Notes under the pieces: model-generated
What the model saw: the letters and a program-made list of their open reading frames with translations, nothing else
Database searches by the model: none
Told to the model about the DNA's origin: nothing
Shown: piece by piece, positions 52,844 to 61,003 of the stretch
Layout of the letters: each line of letters opens with the position of its first letter
Numbering within the stretch: position 1 is the stretch's first letter
Translations under genes and position numbers: made by a program
Assembly: GCA_038206985.1 (NCBI GenBank)
Contig: JBBRAH010000012.1
Location: 11,500 to 75,499, forward strand
DNA: 64,000 nt
Direction of reading: 5' to 3'
DNA from: CAXMST01 sp038206985
Lineage (GTDB): Bacteria; Actinomycetota; Thermoleophilia; Solirubrobacterales; 70-9

Positions 52844-54066
52844 GAGGCCAGCACCAGCCCGTCCTCGGGGTCGATGACGATCGTGCTCAGGTAGACCGGG
52901 TTGGCCGGCGTCTGGTCGCTGCGGGCCCGGTCCACCGTCACGATCACCGTCACCCGCTTGGTGTTGTGCGTGGTGTTCTGCGTGCCGGCCATCGAGGTGT
53001 TGAGCGCGGCGAGGTTCGAGTTGAGGTCGCTGAGGCTCACATATGCCCCGGTGCTGCCGCCGATCGTCCCGATCAGGCTGTTGGAGGCGTCGCACAGAGG
53101 CTTGGCCAGCGGGAGGAGACAAGAAACCGACGCCAACGGGGCAAGCACTGACTGCACCGCTGCGGTCTGCGTTTCGAGCGCAGCGTCCGCCTCGATCGGC
53201 GCGGTGATCGAGGCCTTCACCTGCAGGGCGCCGGAGTCGTTGGTCTCGAGCACTTTGAAGAGGTTCGTCAACTGGCTGAGCTTGAGATCACAGAGATCGG
53301 CAGTACTCAGACCGTCGAGTGTCGCCTGGAGCGTGGTGATCTTGTCCTGCAGGGCAGCGATCAGACCAAGTAATGCCGGCACGTTGGCCGGGATTCCCGC
53401 CACCTTGTGGTTGGAGTCCTTGAGATTGCGGGCAGGAGCGGGAAGCAGCGGGTTGAGGATGTCGAGCAGGCCGCTGTTGAGGCTGTTGAGCTGTGCCTGG
53501 CGTGCGGCGAGTTGCGTGTTGAGCGCTGAGATCGCCGCTTTGACCGCGCCAATCTGCACGAGCTCGCATTCCTCGTCCCTCCAGGTGACGACCGTATAGA
53601 CGTGCCCGGTGATCGCCGGGCCGCCTGAGGCCGCGGGCACGCTGAACGCACGGGACTGGGCCGCGGGCGAGATCCGGAAGTTCGCAGTGCTCTCCCCCGA
53701 CTCGGCGGTGGCCCCGGTAACCAGCTGTTCGGACCCGGGTGCGTCCGGGGCGGTGTAGGTGGTGGCCGTCGGCGCCGTCTCGCCCGAGGGAACGCTCGGC
53801 GTGCCGCTTCCGGAGTGACCGACCTCGGCGTAGTCGAGCGCGCGGACCCGCTCCAGCGCGAGCAGCGCCTGATCGGTGGCAACCTGCTGGTACTCGGAAT
53901 CGAGGGTTGCCTTGTCGGAGCCGGTAAACGCCGCGGCCGAGCCGAGTACGCCGATCGCCAGGACGATTGCCGCGACGAGTGCCTCGATCAGGCTGACCCC
54001 CGATTCGGAGCGGAGGAGCGACGCCCGGCGGCGCGCGGCGGCGCGGCTGCTGCGTCGATCGCTCAT
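52840..54066 (-). CDS. Prepilin-like protein (PilV-type) with long coiled-coil insert
   Basis: Protein of 408 residues. SESGVSLIEALVAAIVLAIG is a full class III prepilin signal with the conserved Glu5 after the cleavage Gly. PilV proteins are usually 150-200 residues; this one is about twice as long. The extra middle part (about 180-330) is Leu/Asn/Gln-rich with heptad-like runs such as ALNTQLAARQAQLNSLNSG, suggesting a coiled-coil stalk. ATG at 54066 gives a 4-bp ATGA overlap with the gene before it; GTG at 54072 is an alternative. Confidence 0.75.
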   Translation of the reverse strand: MSDRRSSRAAARRRASLLRSESGVSLIEALVAAIVLAIGVLGSAAAFTGSDKATLDSEYQQVATDQALLALERVRALDYAEVGHSGSGTPSVPSGETAPTATTYTAPDAPGSEQLVTGATAESGESTANFRISPAAQSRAFSVPAASGGPAITGHVYTVVTWRDEECELVQIGAVKAAISALNTQLAARQAQLNSLNSGLLDILNPLLPAPARNLKDSNHKVAGIPANVPALLGLIAALQDKITTLQATLDGLSTADLCDLKLSQLTNLFKVLETNDSGALQVKASITAPIEADAALETQTAAVQSVLAPLASVSCLLPLAKPLCDASNSLIGTIGGSTGAYVSLSDLNSNLAALNTSMAGTQNTTHNTKRVTVIVTVDRARSDQTPANPVYLSTIVIDPEDGLVLAS

Positions 54067-54677
54067 GAGCACGCCGGCAGCAAGGTCGAGGACGGGATCA
54101 CGCAGTCGTTGCGCAGGGCGTATTCGCCGGTCATCGCGACGGCGCGATCGCGGCCGTCCGGCAGCTGCGCGATCCGCACGCCGACGCTCGCCGCGCTCGA
54201 GTCTGGGAACGGGTTCACGGTGGCAAAGATCGCCGGGGAGGTCGCGACGTCGTCGACAAGCTTCACCGGCCCGGAGATCACCGCGTTGGTGGTCTTGTTC
54301 AGAACCGACCGTGTGCAGTCGCCGCTCGTGCAGTCGTAGAAGTACTTCTCGGCCGGCCCTGTGATCGTCAGCGAGGCCCCGCCGGCGCCCACGGTGGCGC
54401 TCCTGCCGATGCGCACGTCGCGCGAGATCTTCTCCAGGGAGGTGCGGGTGTCGGCGATGGTGTTGCGGCGCGCCCCGGTGTCCTCCGTGCGCTTGACGAC
54501 CACCTGGTAGAAGCCGACCGCCGCCGTGAAGATCACGCCCAACATGGCGATCGCCGTGAGTACTTCGATCAGGCTGACGCCCGCCTCGCCCGAGAGGTGG
54601 AGTGGTCGGTCAGCCTTGCTTCGCGTCCGTGCAACCGTAAGTTCCGCCGCCTGCGTGTCGCAGCCAGACGTGGTCAT
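54063..54677 (-). CDS. Prepilin-type N-methylation domain protein (PilW/PilJ-like)
   Basis: First gene of a three-gene prepilin operon, 204 residues. The signal GEAGVSLIEVLTAIAMLGVI has the cleavage Gly, the conserved Glu5 and the hydrophobic helix. The exported part has four or more Cys (YDCTSGDCTRS among them). ATG at 54677 with AGGAAG 5-10 bp upstream is a convincing start. It is 76 bp downstream of dxs on the same strand. No pilus ATPase, PilC or PilD gene is nearby, so assembly genes must lie elsewhere. Confidence 0.78.
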   Translation of the reverse strand: MTTSGCDTQAAELTVARTRSKADRPLHLSGEAGVSLIEVLTAIAMLGVIFTAAVGFYQVVVKRTEDTGARRNTIADTRTSLEKISRDVRIGRSATVGAGGASLTITGPAEKYFYDCTSGDCTRSVLNKTTNAVISGPVKLVDDVATSPAIFATVNPFPDSSAASVGVRIAQLPDGRDRAVAMTGEYALRNDCVIPSSTLLPACS

Positions 54678-54753
54678 CGGGCTTCCTATCGGCAGGCCGG
54701 CTCGATCCTGTAAACGGGCTAATACTTCTGGCCAGCGCGCACTGGGGGACCCC

Positions 54754-56817
54754 TCAGCCGGAGACGGTTTGCTTACTGCCGATCGCACTGAGCACGCGCT
54801 CGGCCACGTCCGGCCCACTGAGACCGACCTCCTCGCGGAGCAGCGCCGGCTTGCCGTGCGTGACGTAACGATCGGGTAGGCCGATCCGCATGATCCGGGC
54901 CCGCTCGCGCGGCAGATTGTCCTCGGCGTGCTCGAGCACCGCGGCACCAAAACCACCCGGCAGCACGTTCTCCTCGATCGTGACCACCAGTTCGTGCTCG
55001 GCGCACAGGCGCGCGGTCAGCTCCGCGTCCAGCGGCTTGGCGAAGCGCCCATCGGCGACGGTCGGGGTCAGGCCGTGCTCGGCGAGCAGCGCCGCGGCGT
55101 CGTTGGCCACCTGCACCCCCCAGCCGTAGCCGAGCAGCGCGACGCGTTCGCCGTGCTGAAGAACCTCGCCGGTGCCGATCGGGATCTCCTGCGGCTTGTC
55201 CGGAATCGGCACACCCTCGGCCGCGCCGCGTGGGTAGCGGAACGCGATCGGACCGTCGTGGGCGATCGCGGTGCGCAGCATATGCACGAGTTGTGCCTCG
55301 TCCCGCGGCGCCATCACCACGACGTTGGGGAGCGGGCGGAAGTAGGAGACGTCGAAGACACCGTGGTGGGTCGGCCCGTCGTCGCCGACCAGCCCCGCGC
55401 GATCCATGGCGAAGACCACGTCGAGCTCCTGGAGGCAGACATCGTGGACGATCTGGTCGAAGGCGCGCTGCAGGAAGGTCGAGTAGATCGCGCAGACCGG
55501 CTTGCCGCCCTGCAGGGCAATCCCCGAGGCGAAGAGCACTGCGTCCTGCTCGGCGATCCCGACGTCGTAGTACTGCTCGGGGACAGCGGCGCAGAGCTTG
55601 TCGAGCCCGGTCCCCCCTGCCATCGCGGCGGTGATGCCGATCACGCGGGAGTCGGCCTTGGCCTCCGCAACCAGCGCGTCGGCGAAGACGGCGGTATAGG
55701 CGGGCGGCGAGGGCTTGGGCGGCGGCTCCTCGAGCTTCTCGGGGGCGATGGCCTCCGGTGAGTCCGACTCGCGAACGGGAATCGGCTTCGGCTTGGCGGG
55801 CGCGGGTTTGCGATCGACGATCGAGCCGGGCTTGGCCGCGTGCCACTTCTCCATGCCCTCCAGGCCGCCGTCCTCGGCAGCTGCGAAGCCCTTGCCCTTG
55901 ACGGTGTGGATGTGGACCACGACCGGGCGCTCGGCCGCCAGCGCGTCCCGCAGGGCAGCGCGCAGGGCGCCGACGTCGTGACCGTCCACGACACCCATGT
56001 AGGCGAGGTCGAGCTCCTCGAACAGCAGGCCGGGGGCCCAGTAGGCCTTGAGCGCTGATTTGATCTCCGGGCCGAGTCGCTCGACCCGGTGGCCGAGGCC
56101 GAGGGGCAGCTTCGAGAGCTTGTCCTCGACGTCTTCGCGCGCGTGGTAGAAGCGCGGGTTGAGCCGGAAGTGGTTGAAGTAGCGCGAGAGGGCGCCGACG
56201 TTGGGCGAGATCGACATCCCGTTGTCGTTGAGGACGATCACCATCGGCGTCTGCAGGCCGCCGGCCTGATGCAGGGCCTCGTAAGCGACGCCGCCGGTCA
56301 GCGCGCCGTCGCCGATCACCGAGACGACCTTGCCGTCGGGACCGATGCCCTTGCGCATCGCCTCCTTGAGGCCGACGCCGTAGCCGATCGAGGTCGAGGC
56401 GTGCCCGGCGCCCATGATGTCGTGCTCGGACTCGAACATCGCGCAGAACGGGGCCAGGCCGCCGTACTGGCGGATCGTCTCCAGCCGGTCCTTGCGTCCG
56501 GTGAGGATCTTGTGCGGGTAGGCCTGGTGGCCGACATCCCAGAGGATCTTGTCGCGCGGGGATTCGAGCAGGCTGTGCAGGGCGACGGCCAATTCGCAGG
56601 TTCCGAGGTTGGCGCCGAAGTGGCCGCCGATCTCGCCGATCACGTCGATGATCAGTTCGCGCGTCTCTTGCGCGACCTGCTGGAGTTGGGCATCGTCGAA
56701 GCCCTTGAGGTCGGCGGGACCGTCGACGGAGTCGAGCAACCGCTCGCGGGAACGGGCAGCGGGGGCCGGCTCCGGCGGCCCGGCTGATCCGGGTTGCTCT
56801 TTCGAGGCGTCGGACAT
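54754..56817 (-). CDS. dxs: 1-deoxy-D-xylulose-5-phosphate synthase
   Basis: First enzyme of the MEP isoprenoid pathway; condenses pyruvate and glyceraldehyde 3-phosphate using thiamine diphosphate. The cofactor motif VIGDGALTGGVAYEAL...NDNG lies at residues 168-200. The N-terminus up to about residue 28 is a Pro/Ala/Ser extension. The first and second domains are joined by an unusual Pro/Lys/Glu-rich linker (about residues 336-373). The pyrimidine domain (YDVGIAEQDAVLFASGIALQ, the Glu being catalytic) and the C-terminal domain (TIEENVLPGGFGAAVLEH) are complete. 687 residues. Followed by the prepilin operon; ispA lies upstream. Confidence 0.97.
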   Translation of the reverse strand: MSDASKEQPGSAGPPEPAPAARSRERLLDSVDGPADLKGFDDAQLQQVAQETRELIIDVIGEIGGHFGANLGTCELAVALHSLLESPRDKILWDVGHQAYPHKILTGRKDRLETIRQYGGLAPFCAMFESEHDIMGAGHASTSIGYGVGLKEAMRKGIGPDGKVVSVIGDGALTGGVAYEALHQAGGLQTPMVIVLNDNGMSISPNVGALSRYFNHFRLNPRFYHAREDVEDKLSKLPLGLGHRVERLGPEIKSALKAYWAPGLLFEELDLAYMGVVDGHDVGALRAALRDALAAERPVVVHIHTVKGKGFAAAEDGGLEGMEKWHAAKPGSIVDRKPAPAKPKPIPVRESDSPEAIAPEKLEEPPPKPSPPAYTAVFADALVAEAKADSRVIGITAAMAGGTGLDKLCAAVPEQYYDVGIAEQDAVLFASGIALQGGKPVCAIYSTFLQRAFDQIVHDVCLQELDVVFAMDRAGLVGDDGPTHHGVFDVSYFRPLPNVVVMAPRDEAQLVHMLRTAIAHDGPIAFRYPRGAAEGVPIPDKPQEIPIGTGEVLQHGERVALLGYGWGVQVANDAAALLAEHGLTPTVADGRFAKPLDAELTARLCAEHELVVTIEENVLPGGFGAAVLEHAEDNLPRERARIMRIGLPDRYVTHGKPALLREEVGLSGPDVAERVLSAIGSKQTVSG

Positions 56818-56880
56818 CGGCTTCCGATTGTCCCATGTCCCGGGCCCGGGACCCTTCGGCAGGGCCGCGGGCGGGGCGGC

Positions 56881-57750
56881 TCAGGCTTCCCGGGTGTGGA
56901 TGAAGCCGGCGATCCGCTCGAGGTCCGCGACGCTGCCGGCGGCCTCGGCCAGCGCCCGGCGCGCGCCGGCGTAGGACTCGTCGGCGAGCAACCGGGCCCG
57001 CTCCAGCCCGAACAGGCTCACGTACGTGACCTTGCCGTGGCGCTCGTCGGAGCCGCTCGGCTTGCCGAGTTCCTCATCGCTGCCGGTCACGTCGAGGATG
57101 TCGTCGACGATCTGGAAGAGCACGCCCAGCTCCGCCGCGAACCGGCGGTAGGGCTCGGCGTCCGCACCCTCGAGTCCGGCGAGCACCAGGGCCGACCCGA
57201 CGCTCGCGGCGATCAGGCGTCCCGTCTTCAGGGAGTGCAGCTCGCGCAGCGTCTCTGGGGCCTCCCCACCGCCGGTCACGTCCACGTATTGGCCGCCGAC
57301 CATGCCGTCGACGCCCGTCGCGGCGGCGATTTCGCGGATCGCGCCGAGCACCTGAGCCGGCTCGCCCTCCTGGCGTTCGGCGATCAGACGAACGGCCTCC
57401 GCGAAGAGGGCGTCGCCGGCGAGGATCGCGACGTCCTCCCCATGCTTGACGTGCGAGGTGGGCCGTCCGCGGCGCAGATCGTCGTCGTCCATGGCGGGCA
57501 GATCGTCGTGGATCAAGGAGTAGGTGTGGACCAGCTCGAGCGCCGCCGCGGTGGGCAGCAGCCGGGAGGGCTCCAGCCCCAGGGAGCGGCCCGTGGCGAG
57601 GCAGAGGACCGGGCGAATCCGCTTGCCGCCCGCGAGCAGCGAGTAGCGCATCGCGTCCTCGAGGCCGGCCGTGGCCGGGCGGTCGTCGAAGCTCAGCTCG
57701 TCCAGGTAGCGATCGACGAGTTCGCGCAGCTCTTCGGGATACGGGCTCAA
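56881..57750 (-). CDS. ispA: Polyprenyl (farnesyl/geranylgeranyl) diphosphate synthase
   Basis: Condenses isopentenyl diphosphate with allylic diphosphates. LLAGGKRIRPVLCLATGRSL, the first Asp-rich motif in SLIHDDLPAMDDDDLRRGRP, GLKTG-like HSLKTGRLIAASV and the second Asp-rich motif FQIVDDILDVTGSDEELGKP are all present. The start is uncertain: TTG at 57750 (LSPYPEELRELVDRYL) gives 289 residues, the usual IspA length, and sits 25 bp after the preceding stop; a longer frame reaches 57873 but overlaps the upstream gene heavily. Operon with dxs. Confidence 0.92.
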   Translation of the reverse strand: MSPYPEELRELVDRYLDELSFDDRPATAGLEDAMRYSLLAGGKRIRPVLCLATGRSLGLEPSRLLPTAAALELVHTYSLIHDDLPAMDDDDLRRGRPTSHVKHGEDVAILAGDALFAEAVRLIAERQEGEPAQVLGAIREIAAATGVDGMVGGQYVDVTGGGEAPETLRELHSLKTGRLIAASVGSALVLAGLEGADAEPYRRFAAELGVLFQIVDDILDVTGSDEELGKPSGSDERHGKVTYVSLFGLERARLLADESYAGARRALAEAAGSVADLERIAGFIHTREA

Positions 57751-57775
57751 CGCGGTCGGGTCCGTGATCTGGGAG

Positions 57776-57970
57776 TCAGTCGGAGCTCTCGGAGGCGGCC
57801 CGCGCGGCGTCGGCCGCGATCGCGCCGACCTCTCCGGCGATCTCGGCAGCTTCCCGGGCCAGGGCGACGGCAACCTCGTCCCCGGTCTCGGCGCGATCGA
57901 GCTCGGCCGAGATCTGCTCGAGCCGGGTGGCCGCGTTGCGGAGCTTGCCGTTGTGGTCCTCGAGAGCCAT
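57776..57970 (-). CDS. xseB: Small helical protein, possible exonuclease VII small subunit
   Basis: Protein of 64 residues, entirely helical in character. LRNAATRLEQISAELDRAET resembles the LERLEEIVxxLE start of XseB, the exonuclease VII small subunit, and the gene lies in the usual xseB position before ispA. The match is weak, the typical GMxLxxxCxxxL segment is not clear, and no xseA lies alongside, so the name is tentative. ATG start. Confidence 0.45.
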   Translation of the reverse strand: MALEDHNGKLRNAATRLEQISAELDRAETGDEVAVALAREAAEIAGEVGAIAADAARAASESSD

Positions 57971-57999
57971 GGTGCGGATTCCTCGGTCCTGCCCGAATC

Positions 58000-58395
58000 C
58001 TATGCGGGAGCTTCGCTGCCCGTGCCGCGCCGCTCCCCGGTCGCAGCGCTCAGGATGCCGTTGATGAAGCCGGGTGCGTCGGCCCCGCAGTAGCGGCGGG
58101 CCAGCGAGACCGCCTCGTCGATCGCCACCGCCGTCGGCACATCCTCGCGATGGGCGACCTCGTAGAGGGCGATCCGCATGATCGCCTTGTCGAGCGGCGC
58201 GATCCGATCCAGGCTCCAGCCCCGGGCGTGGTCGGCGATCTCGACGTCGAGCTCCTCCAGGTGATCGAAGGTGCCCTCGGCCAGGGCCCGGGTGAAAGGC
58301 TTGGAGCCCTCGAGCAGATCCTCGAGCGGGCGACCGGTAACTTCCTGCTGGTAGATGGCGAAGGCCGCCTCACGGCGTTGATCGGTCCGGCGCAT
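58000..58395 (-). CDS. nusB: Transcription antitermination factor NusB
   Basis: RNA-binding helical protein that with NusE promotes rRNA antitermination. 131 residues from ATG at 58395 (MRRTDQRREAAFAIYQQEVT); family signatures are WSLDRIAPLDKAIMRIALYE and PTAVAIDEAVSLARRYCGAD followed by FINGILSAA. The longer open frame upstream overlaps the AbiEi-like gene. In many bacteria nusB directly follows efp; here an AbiEi/DUF559 gene intervenes, ending 10 bp upstream. Confidence 0.95.
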   Translation of the reverse strand: MRRTDQRREAAFAIYQQEVTGRPLEDLLEGSKPFTRALAEGTFDHLEELDVEIADHARGWSLDRIAPLDKAIMRIALYEVAHREDVPTAVAIDEAVSLARRYCGADAPGFINGILSAATGERRGTGSEAPA

Positions 58396-58405
58396 GCCAT
58401 GGAGG

Positions 58406-59290
58406 TTACGCCGAGGGCCGGGCGAGCAGAGCTCGCAGCTCCCGCTCGACGGTCGTCGGCGCACCATGGAGCCGGCGTCCGGTGAGCCGATAGGAGCTCC
58501 AGCCCGCCGCGAGGAGAGCACCGTCCCGTTCGCGATCCTCCTCGAATCCGCGATCGCCCTCGTGCGATCCGCGGCCGTCGAGCTCGACGATCAGCCGCTC
58601 CTGGAGCCAAACGCAGTCCGCCTCATAGCTGCGTGCGCCGGCGGCGATGCGGGTGTTGGTCTTCGGCAGGGGGATACGACGGTCAGCGCAGAACTCGAGG
58701 AACTCGTCCTCGAGCGGACTGCGGATCCGCCGCGCCCAGGTCCCGCGGGTGAGGACGCTCCGCACGACCCCCGTTCCCCGGGCGCCCGGGTAGCGCTCCG
58801 CCAGGGCGAGGAGGTCGTCCTGCGGCCGGCCCCTGTGGTGGAAGTGCGCCTCGCGTAGTGCGCGCCGGAGCGACCGCTCGCCCTCCGTCGCCGCCAGGTC
58901 CAACAAGGTGCGCGCGATCGTGGTCGTGGGGATGTCTGCAATAAGGGTGAGCTCGTCGGGCGGCAGGGTGCGCCTGTGGCCGCGGATTCCACGGCGGTGG
59001 TGCACCTGCTGCGAGGAGGTGAGGTGAATCGGGCCACGAGCCAGCTTCTGCAGGGTCGCGAGCTCGGCTGCGGAGCCGTGGCTCAAGGCCGATCCGGGCG
59101 CCCACAGGGTCGCGGCCCGCAGTTGCCCCCGCCGGCTGACGGACCGATGGCCGACCGCATAGACACCGCGGAGCAGTGGATGAAGGAACCCGGCGCGGCA
59201 GCGGTACTCGATTGCATCGAGGGTAAGGCCGACAGACCGCAGCTCGTCTGCCGAGAGGACGCCGTCGCGGGTCGCCGCAAGAAGGCTCAC
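58406..59290 (-). CDS. AbiEi-like antitoxin domain fused to DUF559 endonuclease-like domain
   Basis: Accessory protein of 294 residues. Residues 1-90 resemble the AbiEi winged-helix antitoxin N-terminus (GVLSADELRSVGLTLDAIEY, LHPLLRGVYAVGHRSVSRRG, ALSHGSAAELATL). Residues about 195-290 match DUF559, a very-short-patch-repair/restriction-like fold: LEDEFLEFCADRRIPLP, YEADCVWLQERLIVELDGRG and EEDRERDGALLAAGW, with acidic residues in nuclease-like positions. GTG at 59290 preceded by GGAGG is preferred over earlier in-frame codons, because an inverted repeat (59312-59346) occupies that region. No cognate AbiEii toxin adjoins it. It splits efp from nusB. Confidence 0.78.
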   Translation of the reverse strand: MSLLAATRDGVLSADELRSVGLTLDAIEYRCRAGFLHPLLRGVYAVGHRSVSRRGQLRAATLWAPGSALSHGSAAELATLQKLARGPIHLTSSQQVHHRRGIRGHRRTLPPDELTLIADIPTTTIARTLLDLAATEGERSLRRALREAHFHHRGRPQDDLLALAERYPGARGTGVVRSVLTRGTWARRIRSPLEDEFLEFCADRRIPLPKTNTRIAAGARSYEADCVWLQERLIVELDGRGSHEGDRGFEEDRERDGALLAAGWSSYRLTGRRLHGAPTTVERELRALLARPSA

Positions 59291-59311
59291 CCCCCTCCAG
59301 ATCGAGCGAGT

Positions 59312-59346
59312 GTTCAGAAACCCGTGACTATCGCGGTTTTCTGAAC
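59312..59346. promoter_or_regulatory. Inverted-repeat operator candidate of the AbiEi-like gene
   Basis: GTTCAGAAACCCG and CGGTTTTCTGAAC, 13-bp arms with one mismatch and a 9-bp centre, 22 bp before the GTG at 59290. AbiEi-type antitoxins repress their own promoters through inverted repeats, so this is a natural operator. It could also act as an mRNA hairpin. Confidence 0.55.
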
Positions 59347-59486
59347 TCTCGCCGGACATACAGCAAGGTTGACGCCCCACCTGTCACGGATGGGACACGC
59401 ACCGCGCCGAATCAGCGCCGGAGGCCAACCCTCCCTCGCTGCCCTACGGCAAACCGGGTCCGCCACTCAGAGAGCGACCAACGACC

Positions 59487-60047
59487 CTACGCCCGGCTGA
59501 CGTACTCGCCGCTGCGCGTATCGACGCGGATCTTCTCGCCCTCTTCGATGAACAGCGGCACGTGGACGACCACGCCGGTCTCCAGGGTGGCGGGCTTGGT
59601 GCCGCCACCCGAGGCCGTGTCGCCCTTGAGGCCGGGATCGGTCTGGGTGACCGCGAGGTCGACGGCGCTGGCGACCTGCACGCCACCGGCCCGCTCGTCG
59701 ACGAAGAGGATCTCGACCTCGTCGTTGGCGCGGATCCACTTCATGTCCTCGCCGGCGATGTCGGCCGGCAGCTCGAGCTGCTCGTAGCTCTGGTTGTCCA
59801 TGAAGACGCGGTCGTCGCCGGAGTCGTAGAGGTACTGCATCTTCCGGGTCTCGGTGTGGACCAGGCGGAACTTCTCGCCGGCGCGGAAGGTGCGGTCGAT
59901 TACCGAGCCGTCCTCGTGGCGGCGCAGCTTGGTGCGGACGAACGCGCCGCCCTTGCCGGGCTTGACATGCTGGAAGTCGAGGATCTTGAAGATCGTCCCC
60001 TCGACCTCGATGTGGGCGCCGTTCTTGAACTGGTTGGTCGAAATCAC
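59487..60047 (-). CDS. efp: Translation elongation factor P
   Basis: Rescues ribosomes stalled at polyproline. 186 residues with three beta-barrel domains; the tip loop HVKPGKGGAFVRTKL carries the conserved Lys of domain I, and domain III has TASGGGTKPATLETGVVVHV and VPLFIEEGEKIRVDTRSGEY. The start is GTG (MISTNQFKNG) with no Shine-Dalgarno sequence; a TATCCT hexamer lies 7 bp upstream, so the message may be leaderless. The first ten codons recur 986 bp upstream with only synonymous changes. Confidence 0.97.
   Translation of the reverse strand: MISTNQFKNGAHIEVEGTIFKILDFQHVKPGKGGAFVRTKLRRHEDGSVIDRTFRAGEKFRLVHTETRKMQYLYDSGDDRVFMDNQSYEQLELPADIAGEDMKWIRANDEVEILFVDERAGGVQVASAVDLAVTQTDPGLKGDTASGGGTKPATLETGVVVHVPLFIEEGEKIRVDTRSGEYVSRA
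60018..60047 (-). repeat. efp 5'-end repeat, functional copy
   Basis: First ten codons of efp (MISTNQFKNG). It matches 61004-61033 at 26 of 30 bases; the four differences (ATT/ATC, TCG/TCC, AAC/AAT, GGC/GGT) are all synonymous third positions. Confidence 0.85.
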
Positions 60048-60181
60048 GCTGGGAAGGATAGAGCGGCCGGAGGGTACATCCGCGTCTCTCGCATTGGCTG
60101 GAAGGGGATCGCGACCGCCAAGATCCAGAGTCTTCGCGTGGGTTCGGAGGCGATTTCCTTCGAGTTCCCGGTGACAGACTC

Positions 60182-60922
60182 CTAGGAGCGGACCTCGCGC
60201 CCGTTCTCGTCGATCACCACGCTATTCGACTCGCCGCCGCGACAGATCGCCACGTCGTAGCCGCCACCCGCCACCTTGCGCCCGGTAGAACCGGCTGATA
60301 TGTGAGCAACGTAGGTTCCGGCCTGCGCTCCGAGCTCGAACAGATCGATCTCCACGCTGGGCTCCGTGAACGAACCCGCCCACCATGTTTCGTCCTGTTG
60401 ACCGTCCCGGTAGAGCCACCACTGCATTCCTTCCGGAATCGGTGTGGTACAAGCCGACTCGGGTGCGGAAGCGAGGAGCATGAGCCTCATGGAATTGCCG
60501 CCCCCGTTGTAGAACATCTGCAGGTCCATCGAGTCGGCGGTTGCGGTGATCTGCGCCTTGCCGGCGCGACACAGTCGAGTCCCCCCGCTGATCTTCTTCC
60601 TTGCAACACGAACGAAATAGGTGGCTTCGTCCAGGTTGCCTTCCATCGGAATCCGAAGGCTGAACCCGCCAGCGCGAGTTGAGGTGACCCGTGCCTGCGT
60701 CGCCTCGCCCTGCTTCGCCAGCGCGAGCTTCCGAGCGCGGACGCAGGTGGAATGTGGGCTTTTCAGCTTCCCCGTGACTATCCACTCGGTAGCGCTGCTG
60801 CTCGCGGCAAACCCGGCGATGCTCATTTTTGTTGCCGTACGCTGAATCGCGCCAGCGCTCGCCGGCATCAGCAGCGCCATCGCAGTGAACATGAGTAGCG
60901 CCCCTCGGGCGCCCCACGACAT
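60182..60922 (-). CDS. Secreted orphan protein between the two efp starts
   Basis: Unrecognised exported protein of 246 residues. MSWGARGALLMFTAMALLMP followed by ASAGA is a clear Sec signal peptide with an Ala-x-Ala cleavage site. The mature part is beta-rich, with four Cys (CVRARK, RLCRAGK, SACTTP, AICRGG) and many Gly, Ser and Trp; GMQWWLYRDGQQDETWWAGS is distinctive. Base composition is visibly less GC-rich than the neighbours, suggesting transfer. In the same frame the codons extend back to a second GTG at 61033 encoding the efp-like MISTNQFKNG, with no stop between. ATG at 60922 is chosen because of the signal peptide. Confidence 0.7.
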   Translation of the reverse strand: MSWGARGALLMFTAMALLMPASAGAIQRTATKMSIAGFAASSSATEWIVTGKLKSPHSTCVRARKLALAKQGEATQARVTSTRAGGFSLRIPMEGNLDEATYFVRVARKKISGGTRLCRAGKAQITATADSMDLQMFYNGGGNSMRLMLLASAPESACTTPIPEGMQWWLYRDGQQDETWWAGSFTEPSVEIDLFELGAQAGTYVAHISAGSTGRKVAGGGYDVAICRGGESNSVVIDENGREVRS

Positions 60923-61003
60923 CGAATACAAGCTCGACCCCTTTTCAGTGTCGCCGGTGAAGACCGAAGAATAGCGGCCAGCAGCGCTCGATATGCGTGT
61001 GTA

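Noticed and set aside
54773..56836. Second 687-codon frame overlapping dxs on the same strand
   Set aside because: The translation is Arg/Pro-rich low-complexity sequence typical of a shifted GC-rich frame; the dxs frame carries all the family motifs.
60073..60078. GGGTAC near the efp start as another stress promoter
   Set aside because: The required -35 hexamer is absent 13-14 bp upstream, and no plus-strand gene follows.
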